From NCBI GenBank assembly GCA_037176705.1, contig CM073897.1, forward strand, positions 42,782,488 through 42,846,487: a DNA stretch of 64,000 bases, given 5' to 3'. Origin of the DNA: Molossus alvarezi. Lineage: Eukaryota; Chordata; Mammalia; Chiroptera; Molossidae. Both the position numbers and the translations under genes were made by a program. This document shows, piece by piece, positions 43,263-54,140 of the stretch; positions within the stretch are counted from its first letter, which is position 1, and every line of letters starts with the position of its first letter. The notes beneath the pieces were generated by a model. The model ran no database searches. It was given only the letters and a program-made list of their open reading frames with translations, and was not told the origin of the DNA.

Positions 43263-43703
43263 GCCCTGGCTGGTTGTTAGAGCATCGGCCTGTGGCCCAG
43301 AGAGTCCTGGGTTTGGTTTCCGCTAAGGGCACGTACCTTGGTTGCAGTTTGTCCCCACCCTGTTTGGGGTCGTGTGGGTGGCAACCACTAGATGCGTCTT
43401 TCTCACTTCAATGTGTCTCTCGCGTCAATGTTTCTCTCTCTCCTCCTCCCTCCCCCCCTCTCTCCCTCCCTCTCTCCCTCCCTCCCTCTCTCCCTCCCTC
43501 TCTCCCTCCCTCCCTCTCTCTCTCCCTCCCTCTCCATTATTTATTTATTTATTGTGGTATGCTCCCCTAGTGGGAACCGAACCTGGGACTCTCTGGTCCA
43601 CAGGCCGATGCTCCAACCGCTAAGCCAAACTGGCCAGGGCCCTCCCCCTCTATCTAAAGATAAATGCAAAAATGTCCTCAGGTGATGATTAAAAAAAAAA
43701 AAA
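43263..43703 (+). mobile_element. Ves-A SINE, middle level of the nest
   Basis: Opposite strand to the outer copy. Head gccctggctggttgttagag, body expanded to (CTCCC)n at about 43438-43535, tail aaaatgtcctcaggtgatga plus A-run. TSD about gggagagaaagaga against gggagagagagaga. Confidence 0.88.
43536..43640 (-). mobile_element. Head-only Ves copy, innermost level (mini-SINE candidate)
   Basis: 85-nt tRNA-like head (43556-43640) on the minus strand, ending at gcatacc and followed by an (aaat)-type tail (43536-43555), all within the CT-rich body of the host SINE. The stop point equals that of the copy at 19162-19265. TSD is ambiguous in the low-complexity host (ccctccctctcc against ccctccccctct). 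Confidence 0.88.
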
Positions 43704-43892
43704 GGGGAGAGAGAGAGAAACATTGATGTGAGAGGGACACATCGACTGGTTGCCTCTTGCACAACCCCGACCAGGGCTAGGGAAGAACCACAACTGAGAT
43801 ACATGCATTTGACTGGAATTGAACCGGAGACGCATTGGTCCGCAGGCCGACACTGTAACTGCTGAGCCAAACTGGCCAGGACAACATAACTA

Positions 43893-44076
43893 TGTTTTTA
43901 AATTGGTTTTTATTTTACAGAGAGAGGAAGGGAGGAGGATTTGATTGGCTGTCTCCTGCACATCTCCTACTGAGGACTGAGCCCACAACCCGAGCATGTG
44001 CCCTGATCAGGAATGAACCACTCACCTCGCAGTGCACAGGATGACATTCAACCAACTGAGCCACACCAGCCAGAGT
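43893..44076 (-). mobile_element. Ves-B SINE, body partly deleted
   Basis: ttggtttttattttacagag, then gaggatttgattggctgtct; head gagccacaccagccagagt. Confidence 0.85.
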
Positions 44077-44088
44077 GACACCATAACT

Positions 44089-44338
44089 TTTTTTTTTTTA
44101 TCCTTACCGGAGGGCATTTTTCCATTTTTTGTTTGGATAGAGTGGGAGGGAGAGAGAGGAAGAGAGAGAGAGAGAAACATTGACGTGAAAGGGACACATC
44201 AAGTGGCTGCCTGCTGCACGACCCAACCAGGGCCGGGGACAAACTGCAACCAAGGTATGTGCCCTTAGTGGGAACTGAACCCAGGTCTCTCTGGACCACA
44301 GGCTGATGCTCTAACCGCTGAGCCAAACCGACCAGGGC
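44089..44338 (-). mobile_element. Ves-A SINE
   Basis: TSD caccataact at 44079-44088 and 44339-44348. Confidence 0.94.
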
Positions 44339-44340
44339 CA

Positions 44341-44870
44341 CCATAACTATTTTTATCCCACTTAACTTACAATCGGAAATAAGTCAACTTAATTATATTC
44401 CATCTATATAATGCAATGTTATAAAGAAATTAAATTTATATTTATAGCACAACGAGTACCGTATTATTTCACTTATATATGGAGTGAATCTAATGTGGAA
44501 TCTAATGAACAAACTAATAAACATAGAAATATACTCATAGATACAGGGAACAGACTGACAGCTATCAGACGGAGGGGGTTTGGGGGCTGGCTGAAAAAGG
44601 TGAAGGGATTAAGTGAAAAACAAACCAAAACCCAAACTCTTAGACACACAACAGTATGGTGATTGCCAGAGGGAAAGGAGGTAGGGACAGGTAGAAGAGG
44701 GTAAAGGGAGGATAAATGGTGATGAAAGGAGACTTGACTTGGGGTGGTAAACACAATACAATATACAGATGATGTATTATAGAATTGTATACCTGAATCC
44801 TATATACTTTAATTAATCAATTTCACCCCAATAAATTCAATAAAAATTTAAAAATATATAAATAGAAAAT
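44341..44870 (+). mobile_element. L1 3' end (3' UTR)
   Basis: Bat L1 3' pattern: atatatggagtgaatctaat, aggtgaagggattaagtgaa, atggtgattgccagagggaa, gaattgtatacctgaatcct, ending ttcaccccaataaattcaat and A-rich. No ORF2 domain is left. Confidence 0.8.
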
Positions 44871-45069
44871 TGTATTTATATATGGCTTAAAATTATTGAG
44901 GAGGAGAATGTTCATTAAAGGCAACCCAATTTAATCTTTGCTCCAAAAGGGACTTAAGGTGGTGGGGCTTACAGGACTATGAAAAAAATTATCCAAAAAG
45001 ATAAATTATAAGTATATAAATTAAGATTCTTGTTTGTATACCCAATAATGCCATCTCTTCCCACCCTTT

Positions 45070-45299
45070 TTGTTTCTTTTTAATCTTCACCCGAGGATGT
45101 TTTTCCATTATTAGATAGAGTGGAAGGGAGGAAGGGGGAGAAAGAGAGAGAAAGAGAGAAAAATATTGACGTGAGAGAGACACATCAATTGGTTGCGTCC
45201 TGCACAGCCCTGACCAGTGTGGGGATAGAACCTGCAGCCCAGGTACATGCCCTCCATGCAAGCTGATGCTTTAACTGCTGAGCCAAACCGGCCAGGGCT
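45070..45299 (-). mobile_element. Old Ves SINE
   Basis: Tail taatcttcacccgaggatg, head gagccaaaccggccagggct; adjacent TSD-like ctcttc strings. Confidence 0.88.
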
Positions 45300-45360
45300 C
45301 CTCTCTTCTTTTTTCGTAACAGAAAAAGCAAAACTAGTAAGGCATGTTAATAATGTTTAA

Positions 45361-45513
45361 GCCCTGGCCGGTTTGGCTCAGGGGTTAGAGTGTCAGCCTG
45401 TGGTCCAGAGAGACCCAGGTTCGGTTCCCGCTAAGGGCATGTACCTCGGTTGCAGTTTGTCCCTGGCTGGGTTGTGAGGATGGCAGCTGCTCAATGTGTC
45501 CCTTTCAAATCGA

Positions 45514-45551
<38 letters not shown>

Positions 45552-45584
45552 ACTCTATCTGAACAAAATATCAAAAAAAAAAAT
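45361..45584 (+). mobile_element. Ves-A SINE, short at 3' end
   Basis: Perfect 12-bp TSD aataatgtttaa at 45349-45360 and 45585-45596. Ends gaacaaaatatc plus A-run, without the usual gtcctcgggtgaggat. Confidence 0.95.
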
Positions 45585-45596
45585 AATAATGTTTAA

Positions 45597-46341
45597 AATA
45601 TTATCTGTGTTCATTTGTAGGGTTATATGATACTTTTCAGATCTGTTGGGATTAACTTAAGAAAATTAGAGCGTTGGAGAAGGAAAATTTAAGAGTGAAT
45701 GCTAAATATAACTGTCATTATAATCCAAAGGAAAAACACAAAGAGTAAAATCTTTGAGATTTTCCTCATGGAGATGCCCTAGTTCATAGCACTGTGCCAG
45801 GTTTTCAGGTTAACATTGCTCTCCTAGAATACTCTTAAAAAAATTGTTTATTTTCCTCATTCTTTTCTGCCCCTCTCCCCATCCATTTTCTTCCCTTTCC
45901 TCCTGAGGCAAGTAGATTTACCAATTAAAGGACTGTCTGACAACATAACAACCTCCTGACCCCAAAACTTAATGCCTTAAGACTACAACCATTAATTATT
46001 TCCCATAAGCCTACAGATTGAGCAGTTCTTCTGGTCTTAGTTGGTCTCACCCACATATCTGTAGTCAGATGGTGGATTAGCTTGGCTGGGGCTGGTCTAA
46101 GATGGCCTTAGCTGGGTCACCTTGGCTTTATTCCATGTGGTCACTCACTCTCCAACAGGCTAGGTTGGACTTACTCTCATGACAGTGGTAGGGTTTCAAA
46201 ATCAAGCAAAAGGTCTGGGAAATTGTTATGTGGACTGACCTTGAGGCCTAGGCTCAAAACTAGCACACTGTCACTTCTACATTCTACTGGCCAGGCACAG
46301 GGCTAGTCCAATTTGAAAGGTGAGGATATAGAGTACATCTT
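45597..46341. other. Intergenic DNA, nothing recognised
   Basis: AT-rich; no supported gene or repeat. Confidence 0.35.
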
Positions 46342-46520
46342 TTTGTTTTTGTTTTTTTTTAAAGGAAGAGAGAGTGTGTGTGTGTGGGTGGGTGGGGGGG
46401 ACATCAATGTAAGAGAGAAACATTCATCAGTTGCCTCCTGTACACGCCCTGACTGGGGATTGAACCCACAACCTTTTGGTGTATGAGGTGATGCTCCAAC
46501 CGAGCCACCCGGTCAGGGCT
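46342..46520 (-). mobile_element. Old Ves SINE with (GT)n
   Basis: aaaggaagagagagtgtgtg and a head ending gagccacccggtcagggct. Confidence 0.82.
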
Positions 46521-46709
46521 AAATTCCATCTCTTAGTGGAAGTGGTTTCAAAGCTATATTTCAAGGGGTCTACAAACAGAGAAGGGGAGAATTGGGGCCA
46601 TTTCTGCAACCATTCTATTACACACTGCATCCTTTCCATCTGGGAGGGAGTGGTGTTATATTCTCACAGAAATAGATACACAGTCCAGATTCAGATTTGA
46701 CTTTCGTAC

Positions 46710-47060
46710 TGCAATAGACTGAATGTTTGTTGACCACCCCCTCCCCCATGCATATGTTGAAATCCTAAATCCTCAATGTGATGGTATTAGGAAGTAGGGC
46801 CCTTGGGAGGTGATTAGGTCATAAGGGTAGAGCCTTCATGAATGGGATTAGTGACCTTATAAAAGACCCCAGAGAGCTCCCTTGCCTCTTCTCCCATGGG
46901 AGGACACATAAGAAGATGAGAAGACAGCTATGAATCAGGAAGGGAGTTCTCAACAGAGAATGAATCTGCCTGCACCTTGTACTTTCCAGCCTCCAGAACT
47001 GTCAGAAATAAATTTCTGTTGTTTAAAGCCACTCAGTGTATGTATTGTTGTACTAACCAT

Positions 47061-47093
<33 letters not shown>

Positions 47094-47174
47094 AACATAT
47101 ACATATACATATTAGCTCAATCTCTCTCTCTATATATCCTGTTGGTTCTGTTTTCCCGGAGAACCCTAATACCT
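46710..47174 (+). mobile_element. MLT1-type MaLR LTR with microsatellite
   Basis: gcaatagactgaatgtttgt, atgcatatgttgaaatccta, ttcatgaatgggattagtga, ttccagcctccagaactgtc, aataaatttctgttgtttaa. The 3' part holds a (TATACA)n repeat at about 47060-47115. Same LTR type as 26268-26887, opposite orientation. Confidence 0.78.
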
Positions 47175-48271
47175 AACTGCAATGTTTCTGCCAGTGTCAC
47201 CATTCACTTTCATGTTATTTTACAATTGCTTCTGATTAAGGAGCTTATTTTATGGTGAAAGAATTTTGGCAAAGAAACTCATTGGTTTTTCCAGGTACCC
47301 CTTCATTCAGATGTACTTGCTATTATAAAAACAGTGTAATAACCTTTTGCAGACTCAGTTATGGTGCTAGCCAAAAAACAACACATTGTGAATTTGGGGT
47401 GCTGTCTTACAGATTTGTGGTATATGCCTTATATGAGCAATTTTCAACTGATGTGCTACAAGATAAAAACATACAATACCTGCCTATTTAGTCAGGGGCA
47501 GTGACCTCTTTCCCCTTAGATTGTCAAATAAAAAAATGACAACAGCCAACACAATAGCTGCATGGTATGACTGAATTAAAATTATACCTATTTTTTGTCA
47601 GATAGGCAAAGAATATATTTTTTGGTGTGTTGCAGAATTTTAGTAATTGGTTTATGTGTGCCATGAGATGAAAAAGTTTATACCAACAGCTAAAATATAG
47701 TACTATTTCTCCCACAGTTAGAATACATAGGTTTGGGAGCTAAGGGTGGAGTTAGGAGTGATTTTTGTCACTTTTACACCTAGTAATTCATTTATAAATT
47801 CCTGGGTTCAGTGAGTTAGGAGTGCTTAGTCCCCAAGGAGGCAACACTTCCTTCCACTAAAGAACACAATCACTGTCATGTTCATTGGAACATATAACAA
47901 GACCACTCCTGGTCATATGGGGCTCTTCTTGCTAAGCCAACAGGCAGAGAAGGGGTTACTATAGCAGTCTGAAGGACTGACCCTAATTTCCAAGGGGAAA
48001 TTGGGTTGCTTTTATACAATAGGGGCAGGGAAAAGTCTATTTGAAGCCCAAGGGATTCACTGGGGCACCTCATTGTAATCTCATATGCAGTAATGAAAGT
48101 CAACAGAAAATGTCATCAATTAAGACAGTTTTTCATTTTAAAATTAAAGAATGTGATTTAATTATGAGAAAATAAATCTTAGCATCACAAATATGACAAA
48201 CAATTAAAGATTGTAGAATATTCTAGTTTCTATACCAATCTGGCCTCAGCTTCTCAACTTTATTATTCTAT
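47175..48271. other. Intergenic DNA, nothing recognised
   Basis: AT-rich; short ORFs without domains. Confidence 0.35.
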
Positions 48272-48499
48272 TTTATTTTTTTGGAATTTATCTTCAGATA
48301 GAATGGGAGGGAGAGAGGGAGTAAGAGAGAGAGAAACATCGATGTGAGAGATACACATCAAGCTGTTGCCACCCACACGATACCAACCGGGGCCGGGGAC
48401 AAACTGCAACCAAGGTATGTGCCCTTAGCAGGAACTGAACCCAAGACTCTCTGGTCCACAGGCTGACACTCTAACCACTGAGCCAAACCGGCCAGGGCT
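48272..48499 (-). mobile_element. Old Ves SINE
   Basis: ttggaatttatcttcagata, head gagccaaaccggccagggct; the gtcctcacc tail is lost. Confidence 0.88.
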
Positions 48500-48633
48500 C
48501 ATCATTATTTCTTAATAGTTTATATAAAATACTGGTTTTTGTTAAAATTCCTGGCAGCTTAGATTTGATAGAATACGGTAATGAAATAATAGCTGCTAAC
48601 ATTTATTAAAGGTACTGTTTGCTAAGTGCTTTT

Positions 48634-48880
48634 ATTTCTTTTTTTATCCTCACCAGAGGACACTTTTGCATTTACCTTCAGATAGAGCAGGAGGGAGAGA
48701 GGGGGGAAGAGAGAGAAACACCCATATGAGAGAGACACATCAACTGCTTGCCACCCACATAACCCCAACCAGGGCCAGGGCCAAACTGCAATAGCAGTTC
48801 GTGCCCCTAGCAGAATCGAACCCGGGTCTCTCTGGTCCGTGGACTGATGCTCTAACCGCTGAGCCAAATTGGCCAGGACT
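48634..48880 (-). mobile_element. Ves-A SINE
   Basis: Perfect 13-bp TSD gctaagtgctttt at 48621-48633 and 48881-48893. Confidence 0.96.
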
Positions 48881-48893
48881 GCTAAGTGCTTTT

Positions 48894-49498
48894 CATTGAA
48901 CTCAATATATTTGTATATGCAGTAGTCTCTGTTGTCTGGGATGATATTCTTTCTGGAAAATTTACCATAGGCATACCTTGTTTCATTGTCCTTCACTTTA
49001 CTGTTTCTTATAAATTGAAAACCCTCCACCAGCAAAGATTATTACTTGCCTGAAGGCTAAGATGATGGCATATTTTAAGCAATAAAGTATTTTTAAATTC
49101 AGGCAGTCCATTATTTAAGACATAATGCTACTGCACACTTAATAGACTACAGTCAAGTATAAACATACTTTTTATATGCACCAGGAAACCAAAACTTCAT
49201 GTGACTTGCTTTATTGCAATATTTGCTCTATTATAGTGTCCTCGAATTGAACTTGCAATATCTCCAAGATATGCCTGTATTTTAAAGCCAGATTAAAAAT
49301 CCTTGCCTCTGTTATAATTCCCTGAGACATCCTGAAGAAGTTAGGTATGTTTGAACTCCATTCCTGTTACCCAGCATACCAGCACACTTTGGTTGCCCAC
49401 TAGTTATCAGCTTGAGTGTCTCTCTTCCCGGTTAGGACCTTGAGGGGTAAGTAAAGACCACCTTTAAATGCAGTTTTGGGATTTCTCTACCGACCACA
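48894..49498. other. Intergenic DNA, nothing recognised
   Basis: The part around 49020-49280 (taagcaataaagtatttttaa, gcaatatttgctctattata) looks like an old repeat I cannot name. Confidence 0.35.
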
Positions 49499-49512
49499 GC
49501 CTGCTGTTTTTC

Positions 49513-49560
49513 TTTTTTCAATTACAGTTTGCATTCAATATTATTTTGTATTCGTTCCAG
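49513..49560 (-). mobile_element. 48-bp L1 3'-end micro-insertion
   Basis: Insert reads ttttttcaattacagtttgc ... attcgttccag, the extreme 3' end of an L1 on the minus strand. Perfect 14-bp TSD gcctgctgtttttc at 49499-49512 and 49561-49574. Confidence 0.9.
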
Positions 49561-49989
49561 GCCTGCTGTTTTTCCTAAGCATCCCACATTAACTCTTTTG
49601 AAAGACGAAACAACAGCTTAAGTTAATGTAGGAAGTAAAATTGACCCTGGATTTATTAACACTAACACCTGAACTACACTTCATAACCTGGAAACTGCTT
49701 ATGCACTATCTCATTCCATTATCACTATATTTGTCGGGTGTTATCAGCCCATTTGTAGTTGAAACTACTTTTTATTAAATGCCAGTTGTAGTCTGAAGCT
49801 TTGTTGCTTGACCCTTGGCCTCAGCATTCTTTCCACTCTACCATAGCTTTCGAAGGAGGAGTTGATTCCTTAAAGGATGGGTACCTTTTGAACAACTGGA
49901 GTGAAGAAACAGGAAAAGGCACCCCAGACCACAGACTGTCCATAAGGAAAGGTCAAGGAAGATACAAGCAGCACACACTGTGAACAGCA

Positions 49990-50444
49990 AATTATGGGAA
50001 CGTCAGCTCCGCCTCTTCCCGTTATCTCGGTAGTCCAAGTCGTTACGCAGCTCCGGGTTTTGCTTCTAGCTCTGGTTCGCGAACCTCTTCCTTTTACCTT
50101 GCACTTCCTTCCACCACTCGCTCTGTTCTGCGCCAGTGTCTTCGACGCTCTCAGACGACCAGCAAGGCCCCGAAAGCTCCCATTGGCTCGCCGCCTCCAG
50201 AGGCTCCGCCCCCGCCCCCCCCCGCTACGCTCTTGTTTCCGTTCCTCGGCGCACAACGCAAAGGCGGCCAAATCCAGACCTACGGCGGCGGGGCAGTCAA
50301 GCAGCCGGAAGCGGCCTCTCTTTCCTGGGATCCCAGTGCCTTGTGGGACGGTGGAGGGTTCCTCCGGCCTCGGTGGTTTTCCGTATTCCTTTACCTCCCG
50401 CCTCCCTTATCAAGTACGGAAGCTGAGAGGGGCCGCGGGCAGCG
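49990..50444 (+). promoter_or_regulatory. INTS4: INTS4 CpG-island promoter and 5' UTR
   Basis: CpG-rich and TATA-less, typical of a housekeeping promoter. Visible motifs: an inverted CCAAT box (attgg, 50182-50186), an ETS/GABP-like CCGGAAG at 50305-50311, a second GGAAG at about 50417, and a ZNF143-like ccagtgccttgtggga near 50332. The start of transcription is probably in the 50.2-50.4 kb part. Confidence 0.75.
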
Positions 50445-50498
50445 ATGGCGGCGCACCTTAAGAAGCGGGTGTACGAGGAATTCACTAAGGTGGTTCAG
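50445..50498 (+). CDS. INTS4: Integrator complex subunit 4, coding exon 1
   Basis: ATG at 50445 within gcgATGg, 18 codons MAAAHLKKRVYEEFTKVVQ? with the last codon CAG, then a consensus donor CAG|GTAAGC at 50499. The sequence equals the N-terminus of mammalian INTS4. INTS4 is a HEAT-repeat scaffold of the nuclear Integrator complex; with the INTS9-INTS11 endonuclease it forms the cleavage module that processes snRNA 3' ends and terminates paused RNA polymerase II. The exon ends in phase 0. Only the first two of many coding exons lie in this window. Confidence 0.96.
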
Positions 50499-51189
50499 GT
50501 AAGCTCCGGAAGGAAAGGTCCCAGGACCGGTCGTGGGTAGGGGAAGGTTATCCACGCCCCAGGAACTTTTCCAGAACAGGCGCCACGGACTTGAGTTGAG
50601 CGCCGACTATTTCGATAGGCTCTTTGAGACTACACTGTAGTGGGCGTGTTCGTTTGCCGCTACTGTTGTCATTATGATTAAAGTGCAGTCTGGCATTTAA
50701 AAAAAAACATGATTAGCAGAAATAAGTAACGTTTTGCGATTTATGAGAATATCTTATCCGTTATCTTATTTTATTCAGGTTACATTAGCATCCTTGTTTT
50801 ACAGACGTGGAATTAGAAGCTTCTGGAGGGGTACCAGGACACAGAACCGATTAGTGGCGGAGCCCCCTCTCCCCAGCTGCGTTACAGAAAAAGAGCTCTG
50901 GGACCAATTGGCTGTATGCAAAGTTCTGAGGGGTTAGAAGAGAAGTATACAGAAATCCTCAGCGCCCAGTCAAAGCAAGGCGAGGGTCACAGGCTTCATA
51001 GGGATTGAACTTTCCATTGGTGGAACAACTCACCTAGAAAGGAAGGCAATACCTTCCTCCTTTGGACTTGTTCAAGAACTAGTGGCCCAGCCTCTGTCAG
51101 AACACTAGTGATTCTCCCTGTGTCTCCTCGTAGATGTCGCTAAAGTAGAGGTTGATCCCAAGTCATCTCTTGTGTTGGTCTTCACAGAC

Positions 51190-51365
51190 TGTGTGTGTAA
51201 ACTAATCACTTGAGGATCTTATTGAAATGTAGATTCTACTCAGTAAATATAGTGGGGGGAGGTGTATTTCTAACAAGCCCCCAGTGGATTCCAGTGGATC
51301 AGCAACATCCTTAGAGCCATAGACCACCCTTAGATCCTTCTTGTAGAGTAGCAAGACTTAGACCA
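51190..51365 (+). mobile_element. MER5-like hAT-Charlie fragment
   Basis: aaactaatcacttgaggatc, aaatgtagattctactcagt, gtatttctaacaagccccca; diverged. Confidence 0.65.
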
Positions 51366-52039
51366 CCCAAGAGGAAACTGATCCTTAAACATTTCATTCA
51401 TTTCTTCAGCAAGAGTTTATTGAGTTAATGAGTGGTTACTATGCATCAGGTATAGTGAAAGTTGTTGAGCTGTAATATCCAATACATCTCCTTTAGGAGC
51501 TCACAGGCTCGTGGGAGAGAGAACAGCATATATTTGATTTATACTACATAGAGATAATTGCACTGACAAATCAAGTTTTTCTTTTTTGCTGTTCCTCTTT
51601 TTCATAAAAATTCCCTAGCCCTTCATGATTTGACAGTGTTCCTTCTTTTTTGTTTTGTGGACTCATCTTTGAAGCATATCCCCATTGTCTGTAGGCAAGC
51701 TAGTCTGCTCCTTATTCTTGTTTTTTCTTAAAATAATTTTGAGATTTAACCTTTTCACTTTTCTCTTTTTCATGTGAAATTAGTTTTCCTAAACTTTAGA
51801 ATGAGTTAAGATTAAGAAAAGCTTTTCTTACTTTACAGAGCTCCCTCCTTTGTGGCTTGCTTTTGGGGATTTTCTGGCTCTGTTTCCCTTTCCTGTTTCC
51901 TAAACATAACGTAAAATTTACCATTTTAAACCATTTTAACCAGTCCACTGGCATCAAGTACCTTCATATTGTTGTGCAGTATTACTTTCTTTCCAACATT
52001 TTATTGTTCCCACTCTCAAGACTACTCACCTCTCCTCCA

Positions 52040-52380
52040 GCATGCCGTGTGTTTGCACATCTCCAAACTTTTGTACCTATTGTCTCTTTTACATAGAATG
52101 GTTATCACTCTTTTCTTTCTTTTTCTTCTCCACCCAGTGGATTTATATTTTTTCTTCAAGATCCAATTGAAACCTCAGCAAGAATTTAGTCACCCCCTCC
52201 TCTCCTTCTTTGGTACTGTGTTGTACTCATCTATTTGTACCTATCACTTAGTACTGCTGTAATTACCAATGTACCTATATTTCCATAAGTCTGGGCTCTT
52301 TGAGAGCAGAGATAATATTTGGTTCATCTCCGTATCCCCTGGATAGATCATAGGGCCTGGCTCACTAAAACATTATTGGT
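52040..52380 (+). repeat. L2-like region
   Basis: caattgaaacctcagcaaga, tctgggctctttgagagcag, cctggatagatcatagggcc. Confidence 0.5.
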
Positions 52381-52866
52381 GGTTGATCGATTGTAGTTAT
52401 TGGTTTGTCCTCTACTATACATTCTCTCTAGGAAAAAAACGCTTCTCAGTTTTTGTCAGAACTGAAGCCTGAAGACTGAATTGGTGTGGAATAGGGTGGA
52501 GATAGGATTGAACGCAGATTCCTCTGACTTCAGAGCCCTTGGCCTTTTTATCATGCCATGATAGGCAGATCAAGATGTTATTGGACCTACTTTACAGAGA
52601 AAGAAACAGAGACTTGGATAAATTAAATGAGTGGCCCAAAGTTTTGGCAGCTAGTGAAAAGCAAAATTGGGACTCATAGTTTTGTCTTCAATTCATTGCT
52701 CTTTTTCCAGTTCATAACACTGCTTTGTCCTAAGGCTAGGTCTATTACCTGAGTATATTATTAGGTATAAGAGAAAATTATTTCCATCAAATGAGGTGAA
52801 GTAAGGTGTGCAGACTCAGTGCTTTCAGTTAGGTTTTCATGTCTTAACTTTTTTACCCCTTTGCAG

Positions 52867-53058
52867 CAACAGGAGGAAATTGCTACCAAGAAACTCCGAC
52901 TAACAAAACCAAGCAAATCTGCAGCACTCCACATAGATCTGTGTAAAGCTGCCTCTCCAGCAGATGCTTTGCAGTACCTACTTCAGTTTGCCAGGAAGCC
53001 TGTCGAGGCAGAAAGTGTGGAGGGAGTAGTCAGGGTTCTCTTGGAACATTATTATAAG
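52867..53058 (+). CDS. INTS4: Integrator complex subunit 4, coding exon 2
   Basis: 64 codons beginning QQEEIATKKLRLTKPSKSAA and ending VVRVLLEHYYK, flanked by acceptor ttttttacccctttgcag-type and donor AAG|GTAAGC at 53059. Together with exon 1 it gives the first 82 residues of INTS4, nearly identical to human (one visible change, Gln for Pro at residue 19, just after the junction). The segment precedes and enters the first helical HEAT-like repeat. The next exon would continue with ENDPSVRLK; I could not find it before the window end, so intron 2 is longer than 10.9 kb. Confidence 0.97.
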
Positions 53059-53453
53059 GTAAGCTGGTCTTGAGGACCTGTTGGGAGTGTGTATAAGGGT
53101 TGTATCATGTTTGCAGAATGGGTTAATATTGCAAAATAAACAAGAAGGCATTCATTCAGCAATCTTTTACTAAGTACTTTCCATGTACTATGCACTGTGG
53201 ATAGAGATACAGATGTAAATCCTGTCAGATGCTTACAGTATTCAGAGCCCCTGACTGAGATAGGGGTTTCTGCTGGCTTCTTCAGATTTCCCCTTCCTCT
53301 ACCATAGAACTCAGCACCCTGGTGGTCACTGGGTAAACACTATGTACTAATATGCCTGCCTCCACTGCTCTCCTCCAGCCTACCCCCACACAGTGCCAAA
53401 TGTCCATCTCTGGGATTAAACAGTTATAAATATTTTGCCAAATTTACTCGCTT

Positions 53454-53669
53454 GCTCAGCTTGTGTGGCTCAGTTGGTTGAGCATTGGTCCGTGCACAAG
53501 AGGTTGCTGATTCAATTCCTGGTCGGGGCACATGACCGAGTTGTGGGCTTGATTCCCTGTAGGAGGCATGCAGGAGGCAGCCAATCGATCTTTCTCTCTC
53601 ATCGATGTTTCTGTCTCTCTCTCCCTCTCTTTGTAAAAAATCAATAAAACATATTTTAAAAAAATTTTC
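53454..53669 (+). mobile_element. Ves-B SINE
   Basis: Head ctcagcttgtgtggctcagt, tail aaaaaatcaataaaacatat; directly followed by another Ves. Confidence 0.9.
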
Positions 53670-53953
53670 ACCCTGGCCGGTTTTGCTCAGCGGTTAATGC
53701 ATTGGCCTGCAGTCCAGAGAGACCCGGGTTCGGTTCCCGCTAAGGGCACGTACCTCGGTTGCAGTTTGTTCCCGGCCCTGGTTGGGTTGTGCGGGAGGAA
53801 GCCACTCAATGTGTCCCTTTCACATTGATGTTTCTCTCTCTCTCTCTCCCTCCCCACTCTATCTGAACAAAGAATGGGAAAATGTCCTCAAGTGAGGATA
53901 AAAAAAAAAAAAAGGAAAAGTGTCCTCGGTGAGGATAAAAAAATAAAAAAAAT
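53670..53953 (+). mobile_element. Ves-A SINE with duplicated 3' end
   Basis: Two successive ends: gtcctcaagtgaggataaaa and then gtgtcctcggtgaggataaa, each with an A-run. Confidence 0.9.
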
Positions 53954-54140
53954 TTGCTCCCTTGGCCCTGCTGGTTTGGCTTAGTAGTTAAGAGTGTCAG
54001 CCCGCGGACCAAAAAGTTGTGGGTTTGATTCTGGTCAAGGGCATGTACCTCGGTTGCAGTTTGATCCCCGACCCTGGTTGGGATCGTGCAGGAGGAAACC
54101 AATCGATATGTCTCTCTCACATCAGTTTTTCTCTCTCTCA

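Larger units (their letters stand above)
43186..43880 (-). mobile_element. Old Ves SINE, outermost of a three-level nest
   Basis: Left part 43186-43262 (tail, tttaatcctcacctgagg), right part about 43704-43880 (body and head, gagccaaactggccagg). Confidence 0.88.
50499..52866 (+). other. INTS4: INTS4 intron 1
   Basis: 2.37 kb, GTAAGC to TTTGCAG. It is almost free of Ves SINEs, unlike intron 2. Contains a MER5-like piece (about 51190-51365) and L2-like DNA (about 52040-52380). Confidence 0.85.

Noticed and set aside
43274..43685. Ser/Leu/Pro repeat ORFs in three frames
   Set aside because: Translation of nested SINEs and (CTCCC)n low-complexity DNA.
41280..45600. Regularly repeated blocks as a CRISPR-like or satellite array
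   Set aside because: The repeats are dispersed SINEs in both orientations with their own TSDs; spacing is irregular and the genome is mammalian.
49870..50271. 133-codon minus-strand ORF (starts MAAFALCAEERKQERSG) over the INTS4 promoter
   Set aside because: It lies in a CpG island where stops are rare, is Arg/Gly/Ser-rich without a domain, and its second half is unlike the first. A divergent transcript is possible but coding is not supported.
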